In this document: positions 20,931 through 28,963 of the stretch, piece by piece
How positions within the stretch are numbered: position 1 is the first letter of the stretch
Layout: every line of letters starts with the position of its first letter
From: Megasphaera micronuciformis F0359
GTDB lineage: Bacteria > Bacillota > Negativicutes > Veillonellales > Megasphaeraceae
DNA: 64,000 bases
NCBI RefSeq assembly: GCF_000165735.1
Contig: NZ_GL538208.1
Span: 420,682-484,681, forward strand
Direction: 5' to 3'
Program-made: the position numbers and the translations under genes
The notes under the pieces: model-generated
Seen by the model: only the letters and a program-made list of their open reading frames with translations
What the model was told of the DNA's origin: nothing
The model's database searches: none

Positions 20931-22457
20931 ATGGTATTATTAGCGTTATTGCCGATTATTTGGCTCATTGTGGCATTGGGGTTCTTAAAACTGCCGGGTT
21001 ATAAAGCATGCCCCGTTGCCGTTATTATTTCGGCAGTCGTTGCCGTGGCGGCCTTCGGCATGCCCGGTACGGATGCGGCTACGGCCTTTCTGGAAGGTGT
21101 GGCTTTAGCCGTATGGCCTATTTTATTGGTTATTGTAGCGGCTATTTTCGCCTACAATCTCACCGTTTATACGAAGAGTATGGACGTTATTAAGCAAATG
21201 CTTACGACTGTCAGTAAGGATAGCCGTATTCTGGCTCTGTTAATCGCATGGGGGTTCGGAGCCTTCATGGAAGGGATGGCCGGCTTCGGTACGGCCGTAG
21301 CTATTCCGGCCAGCATTATGGTCGGTTTGGGATATAATCCGCTACGATCCATTCTGGCATGCCTTATTGCCAACACGGTACCGACAACCTTCGGTTCTAT
21401 CGGGATTCCTACCACGACCTTGGCCAGCTTGACGGATTTGAATCCTGTAGGCCTGGCTACGGATATTACGTTGCAGCTCGGAATACTTGATATTTTATGC
21501 CCCTTCTTCGTGGTTATCGTTGTCGGAGGTTCCGTTAAGGCACTGAAGGGCGTTTTCGGCGTGACCCTCTTGTCCGGGTTAGCTCTTTTTGTTCCTGAAT
21601 ATATTATATCTTCAACAGTCGGTCCTGAATTGGCTGTAATGGTTCCGTCTATTATCATTATGGGTGTTGTTGTTTTGTATGCAAAGATTTTCAAAACGGA
21701 AAATCCCGAATATGCGCTTAACATTGAACCGAAACCCGTTTCGTCCGGAGCCGGAGTTAAAGCGGCTATGATTTTTATTTTGATTTTTGTTTTCTTAATT
21801 CTTACGTCTAAGCTCTTTCCGTTTATTAACGGGCCTCTCAGCACAATTAAAACGTCCGTTCCTATTTATACAGGGGCAGGGGCTAAACCGTATACCTTTA
21901 TGTGGGTAGCCACACCGGGTATTATGATTCTCTTGGCGGCTATTATAGGCGGCAAATATCAGGGCGCTTCGTTCGGAGAAATTTTCGGTAAGTTAAAGGA
22001 TACGATTTACAACCTTCGGTTTACGTTCCTTACGATTATTACTGTTGTCGCTACAGCTAAGCTTATGGCTTATAGCGGCATGACTATGAGTATTGCAAAA
22101 ATGCTTGTCAGCGTGACGGGAACGGCTTACCCCGCCTTTGCACCCATTGCCGGTGCCTTGGGGGCATTTATTACCGGGTCGGGTACGAACAGTAATGTTC
22201 TTTTCGGACCTTTGCAGACGGCGGCAGCTCAGGATATTCCCGGAGCCAGTGCCGCTTGGTTGGCAGCGTGCAACTCTGCCGGTGCCGGTGTAGGTAAGAT
22301 GCTTTCGCCTCAGAGTATCGCCATTGCTATCGGGGCGGTCGGTGCGGCTGTAGAAGGCAAGGAAAGTGAAATTATGAAAATGGCCTTACCGTACTTTATA
22401 GGCGGTATTATTATCTTAGGCTTAGTGACCTATTTCGGCCAAATGATTCTGGCATAA
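20931..22457 (+). CDS. lldP: L-lactate permease
   Basis: A 508-residue inner-membrane permease of the LctP family with about 12-13 hydrophobic segments, importing lactate or glycolate with protons. Marks: WGFGAFMEGMAGFGTAVAIPA near residue 103, NTVPTTFGSIGIPTTTLA near residue 147, and the C-terminal GALGAFITGSGTNSNVLFGPLQ-type block near residue 405. The start follows AAAAGGAGATG. In Megasphaera-type organisms lactate is a main growth substrate, which fits the hydrogenase and butyryl-CoA dehydrogenase later in the window. Confidence 0.93.
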   Translation: MVLLALLPIIWLIVALGFLKLPGYKACPVAVIISAVVAVAAFGMPGTDAATAFLEGVALAVWPILLVIVAAIFAYNLTVYTKSMDVIKQMLTTVSKDSRILALLIAWGFGAFMEGMAGFGTAVAIPASIMVGLGYNPLRSILACLIANTVPTTFGSIGIPTTTLASLTDLNPVGLATDITLQLGILDILCPFFVVIVVGGSVKALKGVFGVTLLSGLALFVPEYIISSTVGPELAVMVPSIIIMGVVVLYAKIFKTENPEYALNIEPKPVSSGAGVKAAMIFILIFVFLILTSKLFPFINGPLSTIKTSVPIYTGAGAKPYTFMWVATPGIMILLAAIIGGKYQGASFGEIFGKLKDTIYNLRFTFLTIITVVATAKLMAYSGMTMSIAKMLVSVTGTAYPAFAPIAGALGAFITGSGTNSNVLFGPLQTAAAQDIPGASAAWLAACNSAGAGVGKMLSPQSIAIAIGAVGAAVEGKESEIMKMALPYFIGGIIILGLVTYFGQMILA

Positions 22458-22471
22458 TCTTTTACAAACGG

Positions 22472-22507
22472 AAAAACGGTTTCGGAATTTATTCCGAAAC
22501 CGTTTTT
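22472..22507. terminator. Two-way terminator shared by lldP and tadA
   Basis: A 16-base perfect stem (22472-22487 with 22491-22506) flanked by A and T runs works on both strands. Its right half lies inside tadA, coding the last residues and stop of that gene. Confidence 0.85.
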
Positions 22508-22965
22508 GTATTATCGGCACGCCGTTTTTGAAAGAACTTCTTTAATAAGTCGGCACACTCGTCCGCTCTGACTCCGGCTGTTACTTGGGCCCTGTGATTC
22601 AAGCGTTCATCTTCTACAATCGTATAGAGTGAGCGTGTGCCGCCGCCTTTCGGGTCGGGACAACCGTAGACAATGCGATCGAGACGGCTGTTGACAACGG
22701 CTCCGGCACACATAGGACAGGGTTCGGCAGTTACATACAGTGTACAGTCGGTCAGACGCCAGCGGCTTAAGACTCGGCAGGCTTCTTCAATGGCCAGGAT
22801 TTCCGCATGGGCGGTGGCGGATGGGAGAGTCTCTCTTAAATTATGGGCACGGGCAATGGCTTTTTTCTTATAAATAATGACGGCGCCGATAGGAATTTCA
22901 CCGATAGCCGCCGCTTTTTTCGCTTCTTCAATAGCCTTTCCCATATAAAACTCGTCTTGTGTCAT
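22489..22965 (-). CDS. tadA: tRNA-specific adenosine deaminase TadA
   Basis: A 158-residue zinc deaminase converting adenosine 34 to inosine in tRNA-Arg(ACG). The active site is intact: H53 and E55 in TAHAEIL, and C83/C86 in PCPMCAG. The N-terminal VGEIPIGAV-like segment (AIGEIPIGAVI, residues 20-30) is typical. A GGAGG site precedes the ATG. It stands alone on the minus strand, convergent with lldP. Confidence 0.95.
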   Translation of the reverse strand: MTQDEFYMGKAIEEAKKAAAIGEIPIGAVIIYKKKAIARAHNLRETLPSATAHAEILAIEEACRVLSRWRLTDCTLYVTAEPCPMCAGAVVNSRLDRIVYGCPDPKGGGTRSLYTIVEDERLNHRAQVTAGVRADECADLLKKFFQKRRADNTKTVSE

Positions 22966-23045
22966 CTCTTGCCTCCGAAGCGTATTTTTTTTATTTTACA
23001 AGACTTGAAGGTGTATTGCAATTTTAAATAACTGAAGCGACTTTT

Positions 23046-23074
23046 TTGCCATAGAGGTTGAATCTTTGTATAAT
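23046..23074 (+). promoter_or_regulatory. Promoter of the UPF0126 gene
   Basis: TTGCCA (23046-23051), 17-base spacer, TATAAT (23069-23074). Confidence 0.7.
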
Positions 23075-23138
23075 ATATGACAATGGTTTCACACATTACA
23101 GAAATATATGTATAAAGGTGAAAGGATTACACGAAAGA

Positions 23139-23801
23139 ATGGAGTCTATTTGGTGGTATATATTTGATATTATGGGCACCTTGGCTTTTGCCGTTTCAGG
23201 AGTTCTGGTAGCCGTATCCAAGCGGATGGATTTGTTCGGTATTTTTGTGCTCGCCGCTTCTACGGCTATAGGCGGCGGTATTATTCGTGACCTCATGTTG
23301 GGACATACGCCTCCGATAGCCTTGCAGAGCAGTCTGTATTTCTTCTTAATCATTGCCGCCATGCTGGGGACGACGGCTATGATCCGGTACTTTGATGCCA
23401 ATATTCGCTCCAAGGTAATGCATCATTCGGCTTATATTTATTTGGCCGGAGATACTATCGGTCTGGCCTCTTTTACGATTACGGGAACCTTGTCGGGGTT
23501 ATATTTTAATCCTGATATGTGGGTTCTTATTATTATGCTGGGAGTAATTACGGCTGTAGGCGGCGGTGTTATTCGCGATGTTCTGGCCGGTAAGGTGCCA
23601 TCCGTATTGGTACATGACATTTATGCTACAGCGGCCCTCTTAGGGTCGGTTACGCTTTATGTTTTGGTGATTTTTGACTGGCCTGTAGACGTGGCGGCAC
23701 TCATTTCATTCTTCACAACTGTTTCGTCACGTGTCGTGGCCATTAAAGCTAAACTGGATATGCCGCACGTGAAGAGAAAGAGAAGGGGACAGTGGTTGTA
23801 A
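23139..23801 (+). CDS. UPF0126 (TRIC-like) membrane protein
   Basis: A 220-residue membrane protein made of two tandem UPF0126 repeats of three helices each. The repeat signature is seen twice: AIGGGIIRDLMLG near residue 42 and AVGGGVIRDVLAG near residue 130. Related proteins form trimeric cation channels or transport glycine; the substrate here is not known. The C-terminus is basic (KRKRRGQWL). The start is the ATG at 23139; an in-frame GTG at 23118 is possible but its ribosome site is weaker. Confidence 0.85.
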   Translation: MESIWWYIFDIMGTLAFAVSGVLVAVSKRMDLFGIFVLAASTAIGGGIIRDLMLGHTPPIALQSSLYFFLIIAAMLGTTAMIRYFDANIRSKVMHHSAYIYLAGDTIGLASFTITGTLSGLYFNPDMWVLIIMLGVITAVGGGVIRDVLAGKVPSVLVHDIYATAALLGSVTLYVLVIFDWPVDVAALISFFTTVSSRVVAIKAKLDMPHVKRKRRGQWL

Positions 23802-23866
23802 AAATCCTCCAAGAGTCGGTAATATAGCTGACATGACTATTCATTGGTTCGGTAACAGTTTTTTGG

Positions 23867-23872
23867 TATAAT
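23867..23872 (+). promoter_or_regulatory. Extended -10 promoter of the DUF4127 gene
   Basis: TGGTATAAT with TATAAT at 23867-23872 and a TTGGTT -35 box at 23844-23849, spacer 17. Confidence 0.6.
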
Positions 23873-23907
23873 AACTACGTATTCGGCTGTAAGTAAGGAG
23901 TGATTTT

Positions 23908-25740
23908 GTGAAACGACTGAATAAGTTTTTCAGTGCAGTTCTTTGCACTATGGTTTTAATGGGCTTGTCGACCTCGGCATATGCCAAAACGATTTTGTAT
24001 GTACCGCAGGATGATCGTCCTGTTGATTATGCATATACTGTAAAGACCGCAGAAGATGCCGGTTATACTGTATTGACCCCGCCTCGCCAATATTTGTCGG
24101 GATCCAACTTTCACGGTTCTCCCGATGAGTTAATGAATTGGGTAGAAACACATGCGTCCGAAGCGGATGCCATGGTCTTATCCGTCGATTCTCTTGTTTA
24201 CGGCGGCCTTGTTGACTCTCGTAAGCATAATCTCGATATGAATACAATTATGAATCGACTGAAAAATGTGGAATCCCTGCATGGCAAGTACGGCCATACT
24301 CCTATTTATGTTTTCAGCACAGTTATGCGTAGCCCGTGGGCCGGCGGAAAGGGTGTTGAACCGGACTATTATTTGCAGACGGGCAATGATATTTACCAGT
24401 TGGCAGCCTTGCAGAACAAGGCTGATACGGGAACGTTAACGCCTGAAGAACGGTCTGACTGGTTTGCAATTATGAGTCGTGTACCTCTTGAGTATTTGCA
24501 GGATTGGTATAATCGTCGCAAGAAGAATATGGCTGTTAACTATAGACTTATAGATGATGCGAAAAACGGTATATTTACCTATTTCAGCTTGGGTCATGAC
24601 GATAACTCCGCACATACACAGTCGGCTTTGGAGGCCAAGTATTTGGAAATGCGCGGTAAAGACGTACCTAAGACAGCCTTCGGTTCCTTCCCGGGAGCTG
24701 ATCAGCTCGGATTATTACTGATCACACGAGCCAATAATGATTTCAATAATTATCACCCGAAGGTGACGGTTATTTACCCCCTGGGCGGGGGAGAAAAGAC
24801 GGTTCCCAGTTATGATGGACAGGCCATCGGTAAGACTATAGCCGAACATATTGAAGCTATAGGCGGAACCGTAACCGATTCGGAAAAGCCCGACTTGTTA
24901 TTGGCTGTCAATACACCGTTGACGACATCGACGACAGAATCGAACAGCTTCGAAAATTTCCCGATTATGTTGGATTCGACGAAAGAATTCTTGGGACACA
25001 TAGAATCTGCCGTCAAAGCGGACATTCCCGTAAGTATCGTTGACATGGCTTTTTCCAACGGTGCGGATAATACCTTGGTATACGGCTTGTACCAAGATAA
25101 AATGATGTATAAAGTAGCGGCTTATAACGGTTGGAATACGGCGAGCAATTCCGTCGGCTACGGGTTGTCTCAAGGTATTTTGTCACGATATATGAGTGAG
25201 TCGGCTCATAAAGATATGCTGACGACAAACTATCTCGATAATTGGGCTTATCAAGCCAATGTGAGAAACTACCTGTATCGCATGCAAAAATCGATGGAAG
25301 CCGGTAGATTGCGCCGTTATTATCCTACTGAAATGGGTGAACTTCAAGGTCTTGCCAAGTTGGAACTTCAGAGGTATGCCCAGACCTATCTTGAAGTAGA
25401 TCCCAAGACTGTAGAGGTAACCTTGCCGTGGAATCGACTTTTTGAAGTGTATGTAGATGTACATAAGCAGTCGAATGTACATCTTGAATCGGATATTCGG
25501 AATACGAAAGATCAGGAAATACTTGAAGACTTATCGGCTCAAGTAAAAGCAGCTGAAAAAGCCTATGAAAATGCTAAAACAGAAGGTAAGGGCAAGCTTG
25601 ACGCGATTACGGATGCACGCCTGAAGCAAGCTGTTGATGAAGCTAAAGGTAAGTATGATACGGAAGTAAAAACGCAAGAAGCCAATCGGAATAACCAGTC
25701 CCTTGCGGCACGGAATCGAACTTGGGCACCGTCGAACTGA
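23908..25740 (+). CDS. Exported DUF4127 family protein
   Basis: A 610-residue protein. A signal peptide covers residues 1-26 (MKRLNKFFSAVLCTMVLMGL, cleavage after AYA). The mature chain opens with ILYVPQDDRPVDY and SVDSLVYGGLVDSRKHN, the defining blocks of DUF4127, whose function is unknown. The last 90 residues are charged and heptad-like (AAEKAYENAKTEGKGKL), a likely coiled coil. Translation starts at GTG behind AAGGAG. It is a single-gene unit between a promoter and a terminator; the export signal suggests a cell-envelope role, possibly a hydrolase, but that is inference. Confidence 0.85.
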   Translation: MKRLNKFFSAVLCTMVLMGLSTSAYAKTILYVPQDDRPVDYAYTVKTAEDAGYTVLTPPRQYLSGSNFHGSPDELMNWVETHASEADAMVLSVDSLVYGGLVDSRKHNLDMNTIMNRLKNVESLHGKYGHTPIYVFSTVMRSPWAGGKGVEPDYYLQTGNDIYQLAALQNKADTGTLTPEERSDWFAIMSRVPLEYLQDWYNRRKKNMAVNYRLIDDAKNGIFTYFSLGHDDNSAHTQSALEAKYLEMRGKDVPKTAFGSFPGADQLGLLLITRANNDFNNYHPKVTVIYPLGGGEKTVPSYDGQAIGKTIAEHIEAIGGTVTDSEKPDLLLAVNTPLTTSTTESNSFENFPIMLDSTKEFLGHIESAVKADIPVSIVDMAFSNGADNTLVYGLYQDKMMYKVAAYNGWNTASNSVGYGLSQGILSRYMSESAHKDMLTTNYLDNWAYQANVRNYLYRMQKSMEAGRLRRYYPTEMGELQGLAKLELQRYAQTYLEVDPKTVEVTLPWNRLFEVYVDVHKQSNVHLESDIRNTKDQEILEDLSAQVKAAEKAYENAKTEGKGKLDAITDARLKQAVDEAKGKYDTEVKTQEANRNNQSLAARNRTWAPSN

Positions 25741-25763
25741 ATAATTTAATAGAAATACCTGTA

Positions 25764-25806
25764 AAGCCTGTAGAATAGTGGATTTCTTTTATTCTACAGG
25801 TTTTTC
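25764..25806 (+). terminator. Intrinsic terminator after the DUF4127 gene
   Basis: An 11-base perfect stem (25767-25777 with 25790-25800) followed by five T. It is only 17 bases from the mltG start codon. Confidence 0.85.
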
Positions 25807-25809
25807 ATG

Positions 25810-25815
25810 TATAAT
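25810..25815 (+). promoter_or_regulatory. -10 box just before mltG
   Basis: A perfect TATAAT ends eight bases before the mltG ATG, so transcription would begin at or beside the start codon. No clear -35 box is visible because the region upstream is the preceding terminator. Confidence 0.4.
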
Positions 25816-25822
25816 AGGGCAC

Positions 25823-26881
25823 ATGGAAAAAGACAAAAAGACGGCTTCACAGCTCCTTGCGGTAGAAGCAAAAGGAAAAAGTAAATCAAATAAGGGTAAA
25901 GTCTATATGGTCATTTCGGCAGTTCTGGCAGTAGTCGTTTTTTTGGCGGGCTTTTACTTTATTCCCACCGTGTGGCAGCCTGAAAAACATGCCTATATTG
26001 AAGTAAAAGCGGATATGACGGGTACTGAAATTGCCGACGAGTTGTCTGAACGGGAGCTTATATATAATGCCGCCGTTTTTCGTGTAGCCATGGTCCTTAC
26101 GGGTCAATCATCGAAACTGAAACTTGGTGAATACGAAATCGATTCACATATGAGCATGAACCAAATCATGACAAAATTGACAAGCGGTGCTTCCGATTCG
26201 TATCGGATAGTTATCCCCGAAGGATATACGGTTCGCAAAATTGCAAAAGTAGTTGCGGCACAGACCAATATTTCCGAAGAGGAATTTTTAGCGGCCGCCT
26301 CCGATGCATCCTTACTGTATCCTTATATGAAGGGGAATCGTCAGGTTACGTATGTTATGGAAGGGTTTTTGTTTCCCGACACGTACTATGCTCATCACGA
26401 TGTAACGGCTAAGGAGCTGGTACAGATGATGCTGAAAAATTTCGATACACGTTTGACTTCGTCTATGCGTAAGAAAATCGATGAAGGAAATTTGTCTATT
26501 TATCAATTTGTCACCTTGGCATCGCTGGTGGAAAAGGAAGCGAAGTATGATGAGGATAGACCTTTAATCGCCTCGGTTTTTCAAAATCGCCTGAAACGTC
26601 ATATGAAGCTTCAATCGGATGCCAGCGTTTCCTATGCTTCGGGAGACCACAAGTATGAGTATACTCTTGATGAGATTATGTATGATTCGCCGTATAACAC
26701 GTATGTTTACGAGGGCTTGCCTCCCGGACCTATCGGTAACCCCGGGATAAAGAGTATGGAGGCTGTTTTGAATGCTCCTGCGACGAGCTATTTATATTTT
26801 GTAGCCGATAAAGAAGGACATAATTATTTTGCTATGACCTATGAAGATCATATGAAAAATGTCCGGAAATACATGCAATGA
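25823..26881 (+). CDS. mltG: Endolytic murein transglycosylase MltG
   Basis: A 352-residue inner-membrane enzyme that cuts nascent peptidoglycan strands and sets glycan length. After a lysine-rich cytoplasmic start, residues 28-46 form one transmembrane helix. The YceG catalytic domain follows with IPEGYTVRKIA near residue 133, ASLVEKEAKYDEDRPLIASVF near residue 235 (catalytic glutamate in EKEA) and PYNTYVYEGLPPGPIGNPG near residue 292. The start lacks a good ribosome site and lies where transcription is predicted to begin, so the mRNA may be leaderless. It overlaps the next gene by four bases. Confidence 0.93.
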   Translation: MEKDKKTASQLLAVEAKGKSKSNKGKVYMVISAVLAVVVFLAGFYFIPTVWQPEKHAYIEVKADMTGTEIADELSERELIYNAAVFRVAMVLTGQSSKLKLGEYEIDSHMSMNQIMTKLTSGASDSYRIVIPEGYTVRKIAKVVAAQTNISEEEFLAAASDASLLYPYMKGNRQVTYVMEGFLFPDTYYAHHDVTAKELVQMMLKNFDTRLTSSMRKKIDEGNLSIYQFVTLASLVEKEAKYDEDRPLIASVFQNRLKRHMKLQSDASVSYASGDHKYEYTLDEIMYDSPYNTYVYEGLPPGPIGNPGIKSMEAVLNAPATSYLYFVADKEGHNYFAMTYEDHMKNVRKYMQ

Positions 26882-27468
26882 TAAATTTACTTCATGAAAT
26901 AAAAGAATACGGCGTTCAGCAGGGGTTACCGATTTTGAGAGATTCGGAAATACCCTTGCTGCAGCGCATATTGCGTATGGCTAAGCCTAAAAATGTGCTG
27001 GAAATAGGTACTTGTATAGGCTATTCGACATTGCTGACGGCGCAATGCCTTGACGATGATGCTGTGATTACGACTGTTGAGTTATCAAAAGAACGGAGCT
27101 TAACAGCACAAGAGTATGTAAATCGCTCGCCTTATAAGGACCGTATTCATTGCATTTGCGGGGACGGCACGGAATTTATTGAACATGCTGAAGGACCCTG
27201 GGATTTTGTATTTCTTGACGGTCCGAAAGGTCAGTACGGCCGACAGACAAGGTTGTTGCTTCCGCGGTTGACTACAGGAGCCGTTATTGTAGCTGATAAT
27301 GTACGCTACCATGATATGATATATACGAACGGATACTTACCTCATAAGCACCGTACGGCTATACGAAAACTACGAGAATTTACACGGCTTATCGAAGATG
27401 AAAGCCTTTTTTTTACGGCTGTTTTTGAAAACGGTGACGGATTGACCGTATCACGGAAGAAGGGGTAA
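26878..27468 (+). CDS. trmR: tRNA 5-hydroxyuridine methyltransferase (TrmR-type O-methyltransferase)
   Basis: A 196-residue class I SAM-dependent O-methyltransferase. The SAM-binding motif VLEIGTCIGYSTL lies near residue 40, DFVFLDGPKGQY near residue 104 and GAVIVADNV near residue 137. Family resemblance to catechol/caffeoyl-CoA methyltransferases is general, but the position between mltG and a U32 protease homologue reproduces the Bacillus yrrL-yrrM-yrrN/yrrO order, where YrrM (TrmR) makes 5-methoxyuridine at tRNA position 34. It is translationally coupled to mltG (ATGA overlap). Confidence 0.85.
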   Translation: MINLLHEIKEYGVQQGLPILRDSEIPLLQRILRMAKPKNVLEIGTCIGYSTLLTAQCLDDDAVITTVELSKERSLTAQEYVNRSPYKDRIHCICGDGTEFIEHAEGPWDFVFLDGPKGQYGRQTRLLLPRLTTGAVIVADNVRYHDMIYTNGYLPHKHRTAIRKLREFTRLIEDESLFFTAVFENGDGLTVSRKKG

Positions 27469-27470
27469 CT

Positions 27471-28694
27471 ATGAAAAAAATGGAATTATTGGCACCGGCG
27501 GGAAATCCGGAGAAATTAAAGTTGGCTTTTCTATACGGGGCCGATGCGGCATACTTAGGAGGAACTTCCTTCAGTTTACGAGCTTTTAGTGATAATTTTA
27601 CGCCTGAGCAAATAAAAGAAGCTGTAGAATATGCACACTCTTTGGGAAAGAAAATTTATGTGACGGTCAACATATTTCCGTCAGATGAGGATTTTCAATA
27701 TTTGCCGGATTATTTACGCTATTTGGAGTCTATTGATGTCGATGCCGTCTTAATTGCCGACCCGGGAATTTTCAGATTGTGTCGGGAAGTAGCTCCGAAT
27801 CTTTCGATTCATGTGTCGACACAGGCCAATACGACGAACTGGTCTGCTGTCCGTTTTTGGAAAGAGTGCGGTGCGGAGCGTGTTGTCCTGGCACGGGAAG
27901 TGCCGCTTAGGGATGTTAAAGATATTTATGAAAAAACGCATATGGAACTGGAAGGTTTTGTTCACGGGGCTATGTGCATCTCCTATTCGGGACGTTGTCT
28001 TTTGAGTAATTATTTTACACAGGACAGAGATTCCAATCATGGTGAGTGCGTACAGTGTTGTCGTTTTAAATACAGTCTTGTGGAGGAAAAACGGCCGGGC
28101 GAATATTTCCCCGTAATGGAAGACGAACGGGGAACCTATATTATGAACTCAAAGGACATGTGTCTTATCGGGCACTTGCCGGCTTTGTATGAAGCGGGAC
28201 TTTCAAGCTTAAAGGTTGAAGGACGAATGAAGAGTCTGCATTATGTAGCTACCGTTATTAAGACGTATAGAGAAGCTATGGATGCGTATGAAGCCGATCC
28301 GGAACATTTCTCGGTCCGTGCTGAATGGTTGGAAGAGTTGGAAAAAATATCTCATCGTCCGTATACGACGGGATTTTATTTCGGTCGTCCCGATGAAAAT
28401 GACCAAGTATATGCTAAATCAAGTAATGTACAGACCCATGATTTTATCGGGCTCGTAAAGTCATACGATGAAGAGTCCGGTCGAGCATGTATTGAACAGA
28501 GGAACTTTTTTAAAGTCGGTCAGGATGTCGAGTTTTTAATGCCCCACGGGCCGGTTGTGCATATGACTGTCACGGAGTTGACGGATGGCGACGGAAAACC
28601 CGTAGAGGCAGCCAGACATGCACAGGAAACCGTGTATTTAAAAACCGAGGTGCCTTTGGAACCGTATGCTATGATGCGAAGGAAAAGTAAGTAA
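27471..28694 (+). CDS. U32-family protein, tRNA 5-hydroxyuridine synthesis (TrhP-like)
   Basis: A 407-residue member of the peptidase U32 family. The N-terminus MELLAPAGNPEKLKLAFLYGADAAYLGG is standard, and the U32 signature with its cysteines lies at about residues 160-202 (EGFVHGAMCISYSGRCLLS, then GECVQCCRFKY); these cysteines hold an iron-sulfur cluster in characterised members. TrhP proteins hydroxylate U34 of tRNA with prephenate as a helper metabolite. The adjacent TrmR would methylate the product. Only one TrhP-like gene is present here, where Bacillus has two. The start codon is two bases after the trmR stop. Confidence 0.85.
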   Translation: MKKMELLAPAGNPEKLKLAFLYGADAAYLGGTSFSLRAFSDNFTPEQIKEAVEYAHSLGKKIYVTVNIFPSDEDFQYLPDYLRYLESIDVDAVLIADPGIFRLCREVAPNLSIHVSTQANTTNWSAVRFWKECGAERVVLAREVPLRDVKDIYEKTHMELEGFVHGAMCISYSGRCLLSNYFTQDRDSNHGECVQCCRFKYSLVEEKRPGEYFPVMEDERGTYIMNSKDMCLIGHLPALYEAGLSSLKVEGRMKSLHYVATVIKTYREAMDAYEADPEHFSVRAEWLEELEKISHRPYTTGFYFGRPDENDQVYAKSSNVQTHDFIGLVKSYDEESGRACIEQRNFFKVGQDVEFLMPHGPVVHMTVTELTDGDGKPVEAARHAQETVYLKTEVPLEPYAMMRRKSK

Positions 28695-28696
28695 TC

Positions 28697-28945
28697 GTGT
28701 TATATAAAGAGTATGTGTATTTTCAAGTAGAGCCGTCCGAAATGACGCTCGTTAACAGAATAACGGAAGGTCTTGACCACTTGGGAGTGTTAACGGCCTT
28801 AGACGGCAAGAAGGGAATCGCCTGTTTGCGTACTACGGAAGATACGGCTGTCGAGGCTCGTCGTTTGTTGTCGGATTTACCCGTTTCCGTACGCTTGCTT
28901 ACGTATGAAGATATTGTAAAGACGTTCGGAATCGACAAAGCGTGA
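28697..28945 (+). CDS. DUF4911 family protein
   Basis: An 82-residue protein starting at GTG, with sequence VYFQVEPSEMTLVNRITEGL and a C-terminal alpha-beta pattern. It resembles DUF4911, small proteins often found beside U32 genes and of unknown function. It starts two bases after the U32 stop, so it is surely in the same operon. The mild ACT/PII-like strand-helix pattern hints at a regulatory or docking role, but that is speculation. Confidence 0.65.
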   Translation: MLYKEYVYFQVEPSEMTLVNRITEGLDHLGVLTALDGKKGIACLRTTEDTAVEARRLLSDLPVSVRLLTYEDIVKTFGIDKA

Positions 28946-28963
28946 TAAGAGAGAGATTCGTTT

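Noticed and set aside
21167-21844. Long minus-strand open frame (225 residues) within lldP
   Set aside because: It runs opposite the well-supported permease, has low-complexity repetitive composition and no ribosome site.
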